Origin: Picosynechococcus sp. PCC 7117
Lineage (GTDB): Bacteria > Cyanobacteriota > Cyanobacteriia > Cyanobacteriales > MRBY01
Reading direction: 5' to 3'
Length of the DNA: 64,000 nucleotides
Assembly (NCBI RefSeq): GCF_001693275.1
Contig: NZ_CP016477.1
Location: 1,798,001-1,862,000 of the forward strand
Made by a program: the position numbers and the translations under genes. This document shows, one piece after another, positions 55,592 to 63,955 of this stretch. Every line of letters starts with the position of its first letter. Within the stretch, counting starts at the first letter, position 1. Under the pieces are notes generated by a model. The model saw nothing but the letters and a program-made list of their open reading frames with translations, ran no database searches and was not told the DNA's origin.

Positions 55592-56835
55592 TATCGCTGC
55601 ACATTTTGGGTCGCATCCGTCAAAATCGTCGCATCCGCAGGCATTCCCGGTTTCGCAAAACCCGCTTCATTTTCAATCTGCAATTTCAAACCGAACACCT
55701 GGGTCACCCGATCATCCCGAAAATAAATATTCTCCGGCGTAAAGGAAGCCTCCGTATCAATTGCCGCCACCGTTGCCCGTAAAGGTTCCTCCGGCGCAGA
55801 GTCCAAAAACACCGCTGCCGTCTGCCCAATTTGAATCGCCCCTACTTCCTTTTCCGGAATAAAGCCCCGTAGATACACATCCCCCAAATTCACCAGGGTT
55901 AACAGGGTTTTTCCCGTCGCCACCACTTCCCCCGGTTCAGCAGTGCGGGTTAATACCACCCCATCGATGGGACTGACCAATTCTAAATCCTTGAGTTTCG
56001 CGGCAATTTCGTTGTAATTGGCTTGGGCATTTTGCACTTGGGCTTGGGCGGCATTGAGTTGGGTTTGGGCTTGGGCGAGTTGGGTTTGCAACCGTTGCAC
56101 CTGTACAGCACGAATATCTGGATTGAACTGGCTGGCTTGGGTTTGGGTGAGATTTCCTTCGGCGGTTTTCACCTGTTCAGCGGCGGCAGCCACCACGGCA
56201 CGGCGGGCATCGAGGTTTTCCTTCGTCGATAAATATTGGGTTTGGGCCTGTTCTAAGCGCTGCTTGGACACCACACCGGATGCGTACAATTCCTGAAAGC
56301 GATCGCCATCGGCTTTGGCAAGGGCGAGTTCTGCTTCGAGTTGTTTGACCTGAGCTTGGGCTTGGGCGAGTTGGGCTTTCGCGGCGGCAACATTGGCTTG
56401 GGCGGCATTCACCCGTCCGGTGGTGTCATCCTGGGCCTGCTGTTGGGTGAGTTGGGCTTCGGTGATCTGATTTTCAATGACGGTAATTTGCAGTTGGGCT
56501 TGGTTCACCTGTTGTTGGGCAGCGTTAATCCGTGCCTGGGCGCCATCAAGGGATGCTTGCAATTCCGCACTGTCGAGGGTGACGATAACTTGCCCCTTTT
56601 GTACCGTATCTCCTTCCCGCACGGCGATCGCCTCTATTTTCCCGCCCACCTTGGCGCTAATATTCGTTTCATAGCCTTCGATTCTGCCGCTGAGTTCGAT
56701 GCCTTGGGTGGGTTCTGGACGGAGGAAATAGTTCACCAGACCAACGCCCAATCCCCCCACCAGCACGATGGGCAGCGCAATTTTAAGAAATTTTGGAATG
56801 CCTTTGTTTTGGGTCGTTGCGGCGGCAGTCATCAC
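55591..56835 (-). CDS. HlyD family efflux adaptor (YbhG-like)
   Basis: 414 residues, first gene of the export operon. N-terminal membrane anchor (FLKIALPIVLVGGLGVGLVN, about 15-35), a barrel-sandwich (lipoyl-like) domain (GIELSGRIEGYETNISAKVG, KGQVIVTLDSAEL), a long alpha hairpin coiled coil rich in Ala/Gln (about 80-265), then the second lipoyl half (LELVSPIDGVVLTRTAEPGE) and a beta barrel (LRGFIPEKEVGAIQIGQTAA). It links the inner-membrane transporter to an outer-membrane channel (TolC-like), which is not in this window. The substrate is unknown; YbhGFSR in E. coli is associated with drug and ion export. Confidence 0.93.
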   Translation of the reverse strand: MMTAAATTQNKGIPKFLKIALPIVLVGGLGVGLVNYFLRPEPTQGIELSGRIEGYETNISAKVGGKIEAIAVREGDTVQKGQVIVTLDSAELQASLDGAQARINAAQQQVNQAQLQITVIENQITEAQLTQQQAQDDTTGRVNAAQANVAAAKAQLAQAQAQVKQLEAELALAKADGDRFQELYASGVVSKQRLEQAQTQYLSTKENLDARRAVVAAAAEQVKTAEGNLTQTQASQFNPDIRAVQVQRLQTQLAQAQTQLNAAQAQVQNAQANYNEIAAKLKDLELVSPIDGVVLTRTAEPGEVVATGKTLLTLVNLGDVYLRGFIPEKEVGAIQIGQTAAVFLDSAPEEPLRATVAAIDTEASFTPENIYFRDDRVTQVFGLKLQIENEAGFAKPGMPADATILTDATQNVQR

Positions 56836-57012
56836 ATTTCTAGGAGATTTTCGTCGTTAATCTAACTACCTTTCATTATGGAAGGGATAAGCCGGGGGAT
56901 GGCTCAGCACGTAGTATTTCGACAAATTGCCATCGCTGATAAGGTTTATCTATTTTTGGCGACACCCGGCAAAATTCCAGGGAAAATGGTGGGCAACTTC
57001 AGGCGATCGCCC

Positions 57013-57738
57013 ATGGCCAATCTCAAAATCCCGAAGCAAGAGTATTGCCCCTACGCCCAATATTGGGAACCGAAATCGACCCCAGAAGGTTATGTGCTCT
57101 CAGCAGAATCTCCCCAATCGAGAAGCTGGGCCGCGATGGGCTGTGCGGGTCTTTTTATTACGGTGTGGCTCGGCATTTGGTGCGGGGTTTCTTTTACGAT
57201 GTTTGCGATCGCCTTAGTACAGATCTTCCAAGGCCCGACGTTGGGAGCCATATTTATGTTGCTGTTCCTAATTCCCTTTGTGGCCATTGGTGTGGGCGGA
57301 CTGATTTGGGTGGGGCGACTCCTCTACCAAAAATACCGCATCAAAACTGGGGTACTGATTTTACCGACCTATCCGCTCTATGCTGGGGAAACCTATCGGG
57401 TGCGCTATCGTCGTCCCTTGCGTAACGGGCAAACAACCCAAACCGCCCTTTTATCTGCCACTTGGTTGCATTACGAATGGGTGCAATATTATCGCGGCAC
57501 AGACCTCGAAACTGTGACCCACGGGCTTTCAACCCAGGCTTGTTTGGAGCGCGCCATTGGTCGGGGAGTCAAGCAACTGGAATACACAATCGATCTGACC
57601 ATTCCCGCCGATGCCAAGCCGAGCATCTACGCGCCGCCCCACAATCAACTGCGCTGGGAACTTCAGGTGCGTTGTCATTTGCCCCAGGTTGTGCGGGATA
57701 CATCTTTTTTTAAGTTAAGGGTGGTGAGTAGACCATGA
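57013..57738 (+). CDS. Membrane protein with beta-sandwich tail, unknown
   Basis: 241 residues from ATG 57013 (MANLKIPKQEYCP); an in-frame ATG at 56878 would add 45 residues of poor quality. Two membrane helices (about 43-68, GLFITVWLGIWCGVSFTMFA, and about 75-102, LGAIFMLLFLIPFVAIGVGG) lead to a cytoplasmic or periplasmic tail (about 115-241) of beta strands: LYAGETYRVRYRRPL, ...LEYTIDLTIPADAKPSIYAP, and LRWELQVRCHL, resembling the C-terminal half of arrestin/Spo0M-like sandwiches. First of three tightly packed genes; its stop overlaps the next start by ATGA. No known family. Confidence 0.72.
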   Translation: MANLKIPKQEYCPYAQYWEPKSTPEGYVLSAESPQSRSWAAMGCAGLFITVWLGIWCGVSFTMFAIALVQIFQGPTLGAIFMLLFLIPFVAIGVGGLIWVGRLLYQKYRIKTGVLILPTYPLYAGETYRVRYRRPLRNGQTTQTALLSATWLHYEWVQYYRGTDLETVTHGLSTQACLERAIGRGVKQLEYTIDLTIPADAKPSIYAPPHNQLRWELQVRCHLPQVVRDTSFFKLRVVSRP

Positions 57739-58118
57739 CAACGCTGAAAACGCCCATTACGCTACATCTCGACCGTGATGCAGTCAGTTTAGGCGGCAGA
57801 TTATCGGGTGACTTTGTCTGGCGGTCAGAAAATCCAGACCGTTGCCCGAAAAAAGCGACGGTTTCTATCCTGTGGTCAACGGAAGGCCGAGGCAAAGGCG
57901 ATCGCCACCGGGTCAGTTCCCAAATCCTTGACCAAAATATGGTGCTGAATCTCATGGGGCGAAACCATCCTTTTACGTTTGAGATTCCGTTGGATGCGCC
58001 TATTGCCTACGATGGCTTTTTATTTCGGTTGATGTGGTCTGTGGAAGTGCGGATCACGTTTCCAGGCTTGTTTAGCGACAAAGATACAGCGGTAGCTCCT
58101 TTTCAGGTATTGGCTTAG
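57735..58118 (+). CDS. Small arrestin-like beta-sandwich protein, unknown
   Basis: 127 residues, start overlapping the previous stop (ATGA). All-beta in appearance: ITLHLDRDAVSLGGRLSGDF (arrestin_N-like first strands), ATVSILWSTEGRGKGD, and HPFTFEIPLDAPIAYDGFLF followed by RLMWSVEVRI, the strands that in arrestin/Spo0M domains hold the F-x-I-P-L...S-Y-x-G pattern. No enzyme residues. It could be the cytoplasmic partner of the first protein. The fold is inferred from motifs only. Confidence 0.68.
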   Translation: MTTLKTPITLHLDRDAVSLGGRLSGDFVWRSENPDRCPKKATVSILWSTEGRGKGDRHRVSSQILDQNMVLNLMGRNHPFTFEIPLDAPIAYDGFLFRLMWSVEVRITFPGLFSDKDTAVAPFQVLA

Positions 58119-58120
58119 GC

Positions 58121-58753
58121 ATGGCGACAAATCCTTACCAGGCCATCGGTTTACGGCACAATCCCTTTATCGGCACGGAACAACTGGCGCAGACGGTCAC
58201 TTTTTGGCTGGATCACGGTTATTCTGAAGCGCCCTTGCCAGGGGGAAATCAATTTGTGCAAATCCTGGGGGAAAAGGGTTTCGGGAAAACGGCCCATCTG
58301 CACCATTGGCGATCGCAAACGGGGGGAAGTTATTGTTATGTGCCGCCCAATTATCTCCAGCGCTGGCAATGGCTAAAAACGGGGGCGATCGCCTATTGGG
58401 ACGAAGTGGATCGCCTGCCCCTGGGGTTATTTCTGGGGGGACTGCTCCGGGTGCGTTTCCGGCGGGGGACGGTGGTGGTTGGTAGCCATGTGGATATTAG
58501 TTTTTGGGCGAAATTGGTGGGGCTAAAAACAATAACAATTCAGCTGCCGCCCCTCGACGTACCCACTTTGCAAGCTTGGGCCGCGTTCAAAATTGCGGCG
58601 GCCACCATCCCGGATCAGACTTGTCCTCTAACCCTTTCCCCAGAAAAGGCGGCGGAAATTGTGACCCAATCCCAGGGATCTTGGCGACGGGCCGCAGATT
58701 ATCTCCACATCTGGGTGGCGGCGATCGCCTTTTCAAATTCACAACAAGATTGA
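58121..58753 (+). CDS. Small P-loop ATPase, unknown
   Basis: 210 residues; start 2 bp after the previous stop. Seen: Walker A GEKGFGKTAHLHHW (about 50-58), Walker B-like AIAYWDEVDRLPLG (D, then E), sensor-like GTVVVGSHVD, a C-terminal helical part (VPTLQAWAAFKIAAATI, SPEKAAEIVTQSQGSWRRAA). The layout suggests the AAA/ORC-DnaA side of the P-loop class rather than a kinase or GTPase. It may be the motor or switch for the two sandwich proteins of the same unit. No specific family can be named. Confidence 0.7.
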   Translation: MATNPYQAIGLRHNPFIGTEQLAQTVTFWLDHGYSEAPLPGGNQFVQILGEKGFGKTAHLHHWRSQTGGSYCYVPPNYLQRWQWLKTGAIAYWDEVDRLPLGLFLGGLLRVRFRRGTVVVGSHVDISFWAKLVGLKTITIQLPPLDVPTLQAWAAFKIAAATIPDQTCPLTLSPEKAAEIVTQSQGSWRRAADYLHIWVAAIAFSNSQQD

Positions 58754-58877
58754 CTTAACTGTAATGGAAAAAAATTCAAGTCATCTTGTCGAGCCACTGC
58801 ATCAGTAATTTGTTTGATTCACTACAAAAGTGCAGATATTCACCATCAGTTCTGTTTTTTTAAGTGGAGAAAAACCA

Positions 58878-59384
58878 ATGACTATTTCTTTCAAAGCCCT
58901 TTCTTTCGCAACCCTCGGTACCCTTTCTTTAACTACTGGCTTCATGCTCAACGCAGCGAATGCTTCACCATTGCTCCGATCCAAGCCCCTGACTCAAATT
59001 AGTCAATCTAGACAATCCCAAACCTTTGATCTGCGACCGATTCCCGCCCAAAATATTTTTCAACCCCAGTTCGATCTGGCTGCTCCCGTTTCTCTCGTTG
59101 GTCGTTGGCAGGGGAATATGGGCAGTGTTGGCGATGATGTTTTAACTAACTTTGATGTGACGTTGTCCCCTGGGGGCAATGGTTCCTGGAAACTTTACGG
59201 TGGCCAGGGTGTGATGCAACAAGGAACCGCTTCGGCTTCACTTCAAGGGAGTAATGTCACCATTCAGCTCAATGGTTTTTCTGGGCAAACTGTCGTCCTC
59301 GAAGGCACCCTCCAAAATGGCGGCACGAAAATCTCTGGGAAATTAGCGGGCTATCCCAATAGTTTTTTCAATCTTCAGAAGTAA
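58878..59384 (+). CDS. Secreted protein of unknown function
   Basis: 168 residues from ATG 58878, preceded by a GGAGA site. The signal peptide (SFATLGTLSLTTGFMLNA, cut near NAANA-SPLL) is clear. The mature part starts with a low-complexity Ser/Gln stretch (LTQISQSRQSQTFDLRPIPA) and ends in a beta-rich domain: LVGRWQGNMGSVGDDVLTNF, VTLSPGGNGSWKLYGGQGVM, IQLNGFSGQTVVLEGTLQNG. This looks like a small lipocalin-like or calycin-like sandwich, but I cannot name it. A strong hairpin terminator follows. Probably periplasmic. Confidence 0.78.
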   Translation: MTISFKALSFATLGTLSLTTGFMLNAANASPLLRSKPLTQISQSRQSQTFDLRPIPAQNIFQPQFDLAAPVSLVGRWQGNMGSVGDDVLTNFDVTLSPGGNGSWKLYGGQGVMQQGTASASLQGSNVTIQLNGFSGQTVVLEGTLQNGGTKISGKLAGYPNSFFNLQK

Positions 59385-59415
59385 GACAATGTACAAATGA
59401 TGCAAAATTTGGCAG

Positions 59416-59464
59416 CAGCACTGAAATTATCCCGCAAGATAATGGCAGTGCTGATTATTTTGTT
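59416..59464 (+). terminator. Terminator after the secreted-protein gene
   Basis: CAGCACTG (59416-59423) / CAGTGCTG (59446-59453) with an inner ATTATC/GATAAT stem and CCGCAA loop, followed by ATTATTTTGTT. Confidence 0.8.
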
Positions 59465-59515
59465 GGCGATCGCCTCAATGTATGTATAGAGCATTACCCT
59501 CCTTTAGCAATAGCT

Positions 59516-59613
59516 TCATGTGGTAGGCAGAAATGGGTTAAACACAGGCACTTCCGCTTTCTCAAAATCTTCTACTCTGAGATCACGTTTGTATCCAGTA
59601 ACCAGCCCTTCAT
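59516..59613 (-). pseudogene. Collapsed vapC toxin remnant (PIN domain)
   Basis: On the minus strand, an ATG at 59611-59613 opens MKGWLLDTNVISE, the usual VapC start with the first PIN-domain aspartate, then meets a stop. In another frame the same stretch reads VEDFEKAEVPVFNPFLPTT up to a stop at 59516, the typical VapC C-terminus. The start and end of the toxin gene have thus been joined with loss of about 100 internal codons and a frame change. No functional toxin can result. Confidence 0.8.
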
Positions 59614-59716
59614 AGCTCCACTTCTCTAACGGGACTCTGAACACGGGCTTTTGGCGATTTTCTGCCATTCATCCCAGACCTTCATAGCTCCACTTCTCTA
59701 ACGGGACTCTGAACAC
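59607..59716 (-). repeat. 38-bp direct repeat (antitoxin end plus toxin start), two copies
   Basis: Identical 38-bp copies at 59607-59644 and 59679-59716 with a 34-bp spacer. On the minus strand the repeat reads the last codons of the Phd antitoxin (VQSPVREVEL, stop) overlapped by the vapC ATG (ATGA). It is therefore a duplication made during decay of the toxin gene, not a CRISPR unit. Confidence 0.85.
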
Positions 59717-59990
59717 CCGACGACTCAAAATCCAGGCTATTCAAAGGGGATTGAGAGAGTAGTTCGTGAATATTGGGTTGTTTCAATAAAGGTAAAAGTT
59801 TAGCGAATTGATCCGCAGCGAGGATAACAACTGCATCTTTTCCTCGTACTGTGACCAGTTGTGGATCAGCATCCCGCGCTAGACGCACCACCTCACTAAA
59901 CCGGGCTTTGGCGTCTTCTAATTTCCAAGTCTGAAGATTCTCTAAACTGTGGACTACCGCATCGCCAGAAGAAACCGAAAATGAAGTCAT
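59682..59990 (-). CDS. Orphan Phd/YefM family antitoxin
   Basis: 102 residues. N-terminal DNA-binding/dimer domain of Phd/YefM type: TWKLEDAKARFSEVVRLARD, PQLVTVRGKDAVVILAADQF (residues about 22-64). The C-terminal tail (about 65-102, LLKQPNIHELLSQSPLNSLD and on) normally blocks the toxin. The stop overlaps an ATG by ATGA, as in intact phd-vapC pairs, but the toxin gene downstream has been reduced to fragments. The antitoxin frame itself appears complete and may still bind its own operator. Confidence 0.9.
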   Translation of the reverse strand: MTSFSVSSGDAVVHSLENLQTWKLEDAKARFSEVVRLARDADPQLVTVRGKDAVVILAADQFAKLLPLLKQPNIHELLSQSPLNSLDFESSGVQSPVREVEL

Positions 59991-60202
59991 TTTTCTTACC
60001 TGACTATATCTAGTTAGATACTAACCTAGAGGCGATCGCCTTGTAGATTGCACCTAAGGGATCTACAAAAATCTCCGGAAAAATAGGGAATCAATTTTCA
60101 CTTTGGAAATTACAGGGACTATCCCCGTTAGTTTACGGGGAAAGTTTTAACGGAACGATGGCTTCCTGCCACAATGGAAAGGTTTCTGTGCGATCGCCAC
60201 TG

Positions 60203-62041
60203 ATGATTCTTTGCCTGAATCCCACTTGTTCCCAACCCCGTAACCCTGATCAGGGGAAATTTTGCATGGCCTGTGGTCAACCCCTGGTGTTAGGCGATCG
60301 CTATATAGTCCGGCAAGTTCTGCACCAAGGAACTAAGGGACGCACCCTCTTGGGCATTGACCGGGGCACTTTTCCCGAAAGTTATTGCATTCTTAAGCAA
60401 GTTTTTCTGACCCAGAGCGTGCAGGCTCAGCAGTTTGTGGAAATGTTCCAGGAGAATGCGGCGCGGTTAAAAACGTTAGGCGATCGCCCGGAATTTCCGA
60501 CGGTTTTAGGGCTATTTTTACCGGAACATTGGCATCAAATCACGATTCCACCGACCCTTGTGTTTGAAAAAATTGCTGGGGAAAGTTTACGGCAGCGGCT
60601 CGATCTTATGGGGCCATTCTCCGAGGCAAAATTACGGGAGTTTCTCCAGGACATTCTCCCTTTAGTGCAGTTGATCCATGACCACGGGCTCATTCACCGG
60701 GATCTGAATCCGGATAATCTTCTGTTTACTCCAGCACAGCATTGGGCGATCGTCGATTTTACGGCGGCGAAGGTGACCTCAAAAATGGCCAGCGCGGAAC
60801 CCGGCACCCTAATCGGTTCGGGAATTTACACCGCCCCAGAGCAACTGCGGGGTCAAAGTTATCCTGGCAGCGATCTTTACAGCCTGGGGGTGATCTGTCT
60901 GGAACTGCTCACCTCAATTCATCCCTTTGATCTCTACAGTGTGCGCGAAAATCGCTGGGTCTGGCGGGATTATCTCACAATACCGATTAGCAATAATCTG
61001 GGCCACTTGCTGGATCAAATGCTGGCTGAAGCCGTTGGCGATCGCCCCCAATCTGCCCAGGCGATCCTCGATCAACTTTTCCCAACCGCCAGACCAGTCA
61101 CCCCAAAACCGATACCACGAGTTGCCCCCGAACCGCCTCAAATTATTTCCCTAATTGAACCCAGCCCCGTGCCCCAATGGTATTGTTTTCGCACCTTTAC
61201 GGGTCACCACGCCTATATCACCGCTTTGCAGTTTGCTCCAGATGGTCAGTTCCTTGCCAGTGCTGCCGCGGATCAAACCATTCGCCTCTGGGATCTAGAC
61301 CGCCGCCGGGAGTCTCGTTGTTTGCGGGGGCACCGGGGAATTATTTCTGGATTAGCCTTTTGGGGCGATCGCCTCATTTCTGGCAGTTGGGACTACACCA
61401 TTCGTCTCTGGAATTGGCAACAGGGAGAACAGACCGCTTGTCTCCAGAAAAGATCGACTTGGATTCAGGGGCTTGCTTGCTGGGAAAAAACAGGGCAATT
61501 AGCCACTTTGGGGGCCGATCAAGAAATCGTTGTCTGGGATTTAACGACACAAAAAATTCTCTACACTTTTACCGTATCGGGTGCTCAACTGATCCGAGCA
61601 TCCCAGACGAAAAACCAGCTCTGGCTCGCCCAGGGAAATCATTTAACTTGCTATGAACAAAGCCAGTCTGTTCAAACTCTCCCGGAACATCAGGGAGACA
61701 TTCTTGATTTTCAAGTCAGTGCCGATGGTCAATTTTTAATCAGTATCGCCACGGATCGGACCCTCAAAATTTGGCCCCTCGCTTCTGATTACACACCCAA
61801 AATTCTTCGGCCAGTCATTCCCTTTACCCAATTGGCGATCGCTCCAAACCAGCGCTTTTTTGCCGGCGGCGATCGCCAAGGAAACCTTTCCCTCTGGCAA
61901 CTCGGTCAGGAACAACCTTTCGTCGAACTAGTTGCCCACAGTGGTGAAATAAAGGCGATCGCCATTGCCCCAGACAGTCAGATTATTGCCACCGCTGCCG
62001 CCGATAAAACCATTAAACTCTGGCGATTCGGGATACAATGA
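60203..62041 (+). CDS. Zinc-ribbon / degenerate Ser-Thr kinase / WD40 fusion protein
   Basis: 612 residues from ATG 60203 (MILCLNPTCSQP); an in-frame start at 60158 adds 15. Zinc ribbon: CLNPTC and CMAC in the first 30 residues. Kinase domain (about 35-290) with an altered glycine loop (HQGTKGRT), the ATP lysine kept (ILKQVF), catalytic loop HRDLNPDN (usual Lys replaced by Asn, at about 165) and DFT in place of DFG (about 184). This suggests weak or absent kinase activity. The C-terminal half is a seven-blade WD40 propeller (about 330-612), for instance DQTIRLWDLDRRRE and ADKTIKLWRF. A sensing or scaffold role is likely. Paralogue of the kinase at 8.2 kb in the first half. Confidence 0.87.
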   Translation: MILCLNPTCSQPRNPDQGKFCMACGQPLVLGDRYIVRQVLHQGTKGRTLLGIDRGTFPESYCILKQVFLTQSVQAQQFVEMFQENAARLKTLGDRPEFPTVLGLFLPEHWHQITIPPTLVFEKIAGESLRQRLDLMGPFSEAKLREFLQDILPLVQLIHDHGLIHRDLNPDNLLFTPAQHWAIVDFTAAKVTSKMASAEPGTLIGSGIYTAPEQLRGQSYPGSDLYSLGVICLELLTSIHPFDLYSVRENRWVWRDYLTIPISNNLGHLLDQMLAEAVGDRPQSAQAILDQLFPTARPVTPKPIPRVAPEPPQIISLIEPSPVPQWYCFRTFTGHHAYITALQFAPDGQFLASAAADQTIRLWDLDRRRESRCLRGHRGIISGLAFWGDRLISGSWDYTIRLWNWQQGEQTACLQKRSTWIQGLACWEKTGQLATLGADQEIVVWDLTTQKILYTFTVSGAQLIRASQTKNQLWLAQGNHLTCYEQSQSVQTLPEHQGDILDFQVSADGQFLISIATDRTLKIWPLASDYTPKILRPVIPFTQLAIAPNQRFFAGGDRQGNLSLWQLGQEQPFVELVAHSGEIKAIAIAPDSQIIATAAADKTIKLWRFGIQ

Positions 62042-62079
62042 CCACCGAGCAAAAACAAGAATTTAAAACATAAAGCCCC

Positions 62080-63174
62080 ATGCTACGAGCCGGAATCGTC
62101 GGACTGCCCAACGTTGGAAAATCCACCCTTTTTAATGCCCTCTGTGAAAATGCCAAAGCAGACGCGGCCAACTTTCCTTTTTGTACCATCGAGCCCAATG
62201 TGGGGGTGGTGGCGGTTCCCGATGGGCGTCTTGATGTCCTCGCCGATATTTCCAAATCCGCCAAAATTGTCCCCACCCGCATCGAATTTGTCGATATCGC
62301 TGGCTTGGTAAAAGGGGCAAGCCAAGGGGAAGGTTTGGGCAATCAGTTCCTCGCTAATATCCGTGAAGTGGATGCGATCGTCCATGTGGTGCGCTGTTTC
62401 GACGACGATGACATCATCCATGTGTCCGGTTCCGTTGACCCGATCCGCGACATTGAAGTGATTAGCCTAGAGTTGATCCTCGCTGATTTGGCCCAGGTGG
62501 AAAAACGCCTCGACCGCGCCCGCAAACAAGCCAAGAGTCGCGCCAAGGAAGCTCTGTTGGAAGTGGCCGTTTTAGAAAAGATTTTGCCCGTCCTTGAAGA
62601 TGGTCGTCCGGCCCGGGAAGTGGAATTGGATGAAGAGGAAGAACTCGCGATCAAAGCCCTCGGTTTGCTGACCCGTAAGCCTGTAATCTATGCGACAAAT
62701 GTTTCTGAGGAAGATCTCGCCGATGGTAATGCTTGGGTAGAACAGGTCAGGGAGTTAGCCCAAGGGGAAAACGCCCAGGTGGTCGTGGTTTCGGCCCAGG
62801 TGGAAGCAGAATTAGTGGAATTAGACGCCGCCGAAAAGAAAGATTTCCTCGAATCCCTCGGCGTAGAAGAAGGGGGGCTGCAATCTCTCATTCGCGCCAC
62901 CTATGAACTGTTGGGTTTACGAACCTATTTCACCACTGGCCCAGAAGAAACCCGCGCTTGGACGATCCATGTGGGCATGAAAGCGCCCCAGGCCGCCGGG
63001 GTAATTCACACAGACTTTGAACGGGGCTTTATCCGGGCGGAAACGGTGGCCTATCAAGATTTGGTGGATTGTGGGGCAATGCCTGCGGCCAAGGAAAAGG
63101 GCCTAGTGCGTGCGGAAGGAAAAGAATACTTAGTCCAGGAAGGGGATGTAATGTTATTTCGTTTTAATGTCTAG
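62080..63174 (+). CDS. ychF: Redox-regulated ATPase YchF (Obg family)
   Basis: Universally conserved P-loop protein that binds ATP rather than GTP and associates with ribosomes; linked to oxidative stress. 364 residues, full length. Seen: Walker A GIVGLPNVGKSTLFNAL, the switch region ANFPFCTIEPNVGVV, G3 FVDIAGLVKGASQGEGLGNQ (up to 20 residues shown), a coiled-coil insert (VEKRLDRARKQAKSRAKEAL), the altered specificity motif NVSEED, and the C-terminal TGS domain (FTTGPEETRAWTIHVGMKAP, KEYLVQEGDVMLFRFNV). Confidence 0.97.
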   Translation: MLRAGIVGLPNVGKSTLFNALCENAKADAANFPFCTIEPNVGVVAVPDGRLDVLADISKSAKIVPTRIEFVDIAGLVKGASQGEGLGNQFLANIREVDAIVHVVRCFDDDDIIHVSGSVDPIRDIEVISLELILADLAQVEKRLDRARKQAKSRAKEALLEVAVLEKILPVLEDGRPAREVELDEEEELAIKALGLLTRKPVIYATNVSEEDLADGNAWVEQVRELAQGENAQVVVVSAQVEAELVELDAAEKKDFLESLGVEEGGLQSLIRATYELLGLRTYFTTGPEETRAWTIHVGMKAPQAAGVIHTDFERGFIRAETVAYQDLVDCGAMPAAKEKGLVRAEGKEYLVQEGDVMLFRFNV

Positions 63175-63955
63175 GGAAATGGTCAAGGTTTGGGGGAAGG
63201 TTCTTGTTCTGGGTTTGTTGATTTGGTTTTTGGGGTGGAGTCCGGTTTGGGCTGAATCCCTAGGCGATCGCCTTGATCATTATCCCCAGTGGCAGGATTT
63301 ACCAAGCTTGAATCCGGTGCAAACTGGAAAAGATCTGATTTATCCGGATTGGTTTGCGGGCACCTGGCAGGTGACGAGTACCCTGATCGACCAAGTGGCT
63401 CCCCTCGCGCCGGATTTAGTGACACCTGGCTTTGCTGCTAACGAAACGTTAATTGGTCAGCCTTTTGTGTTTCGGGTTCGGTTTCAACTCCAGACGAACT
63501 TTTTGGTAAAACCTTTATCTTTGCCGAGGCAGACTGGGGCGGCGATTGTGGCAGACCGGGCGTTTAATGGTGCTGAAATTGCCCAGGCTTATCTAGGCGA
63601 AAAAACGGTACAAAAAGTAGAAGTCGATCCCCAACATCCCAACCGCCAGTTAACGATTTTAAAAGGCGATCGCCGCCTCATTTCCACTGTCACAGGCCGC
63701 GCCCAAGCTCAACCTAAACCCGACCAGTTTTTCAGTAGTGAACTCACCCAACAGCAATTTCAAAGTAGCGAGCAAATCTACCTGAATCGCGTTGAAACAA
63801 CGACGGATTATCAACAGCTTGACTCCGATCATGTTACAGCCAATCAAGTAACTGCGATTTATTTGTCTCCCAGTGATCCAGACTTTTTCCAGGCCCAAAA
63901 TAAACCTGTAGCCCTTTACCATTACCATTTAGATTTAACGAAAATTTCTGAATAA
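63167..63955 (+). CDS. Secreted or lumenal protein, unknown (DUF6816-like)
   Basis: 262 residues, start overlapping the end of ychF by 8 bp; an ATG at 63179 would avoid the overlap. A signal peptide is clear (VLVLGLLIWFLGWSPVWAES, cut after AES or WA-E). The mature part is beta-rich: PDWFAGTWQVTSTLIDQVAP, FVFRVRFQL, RQLTILKGDRRLISTVTGRA, and ends in VALYHYHLDLTKISE. It resembles a cyanobacterial/plant thylakoid-lumen-type protein family (DUF6816). Coupling to ychF is likely translational. Function unknown. Confidence 0.78.
   Translation: MSREMVKVWGKVLVLGLLIWFLGWSPVWAESLGDRLDHYPQWQDLPSLNPVQTGKDLIYPDWFAGTWQVTSTLIDQVAPLAPDLVTPGFAANETLIGQPFVFRVRFQLQTNFLVKPLSLPRQTGAAIVADRAFNGAEIAQAYLGEKTVQKVEVDPQHPNRQLTILKGDRRLISTVTGRAQAQPKPDQFFSSELTQQQFQSSEQIYLNRVETTTDYQQLDSDHVTANQVTAIYLSPSDPDFFQAQNKPVALYHYHLDLTKISE

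Noticed and set aside
56341-56865. Plus-strand frame of 174 codons opposite the HlyD adaptor
   Set aside because: Repetitive Gly/Leu translation mirrors the Ala/Gln coiled coil on the other strand.
59607-59716. Two 38-bp direct repeats with a 34-bp spacer look like a minimal CRISPR
   Set aside because: The repeat encodes the end of the Phd antitoxin and the vapC start codon. The adjoining sequence is toxin debris, there are no further repeats and no cas genes.
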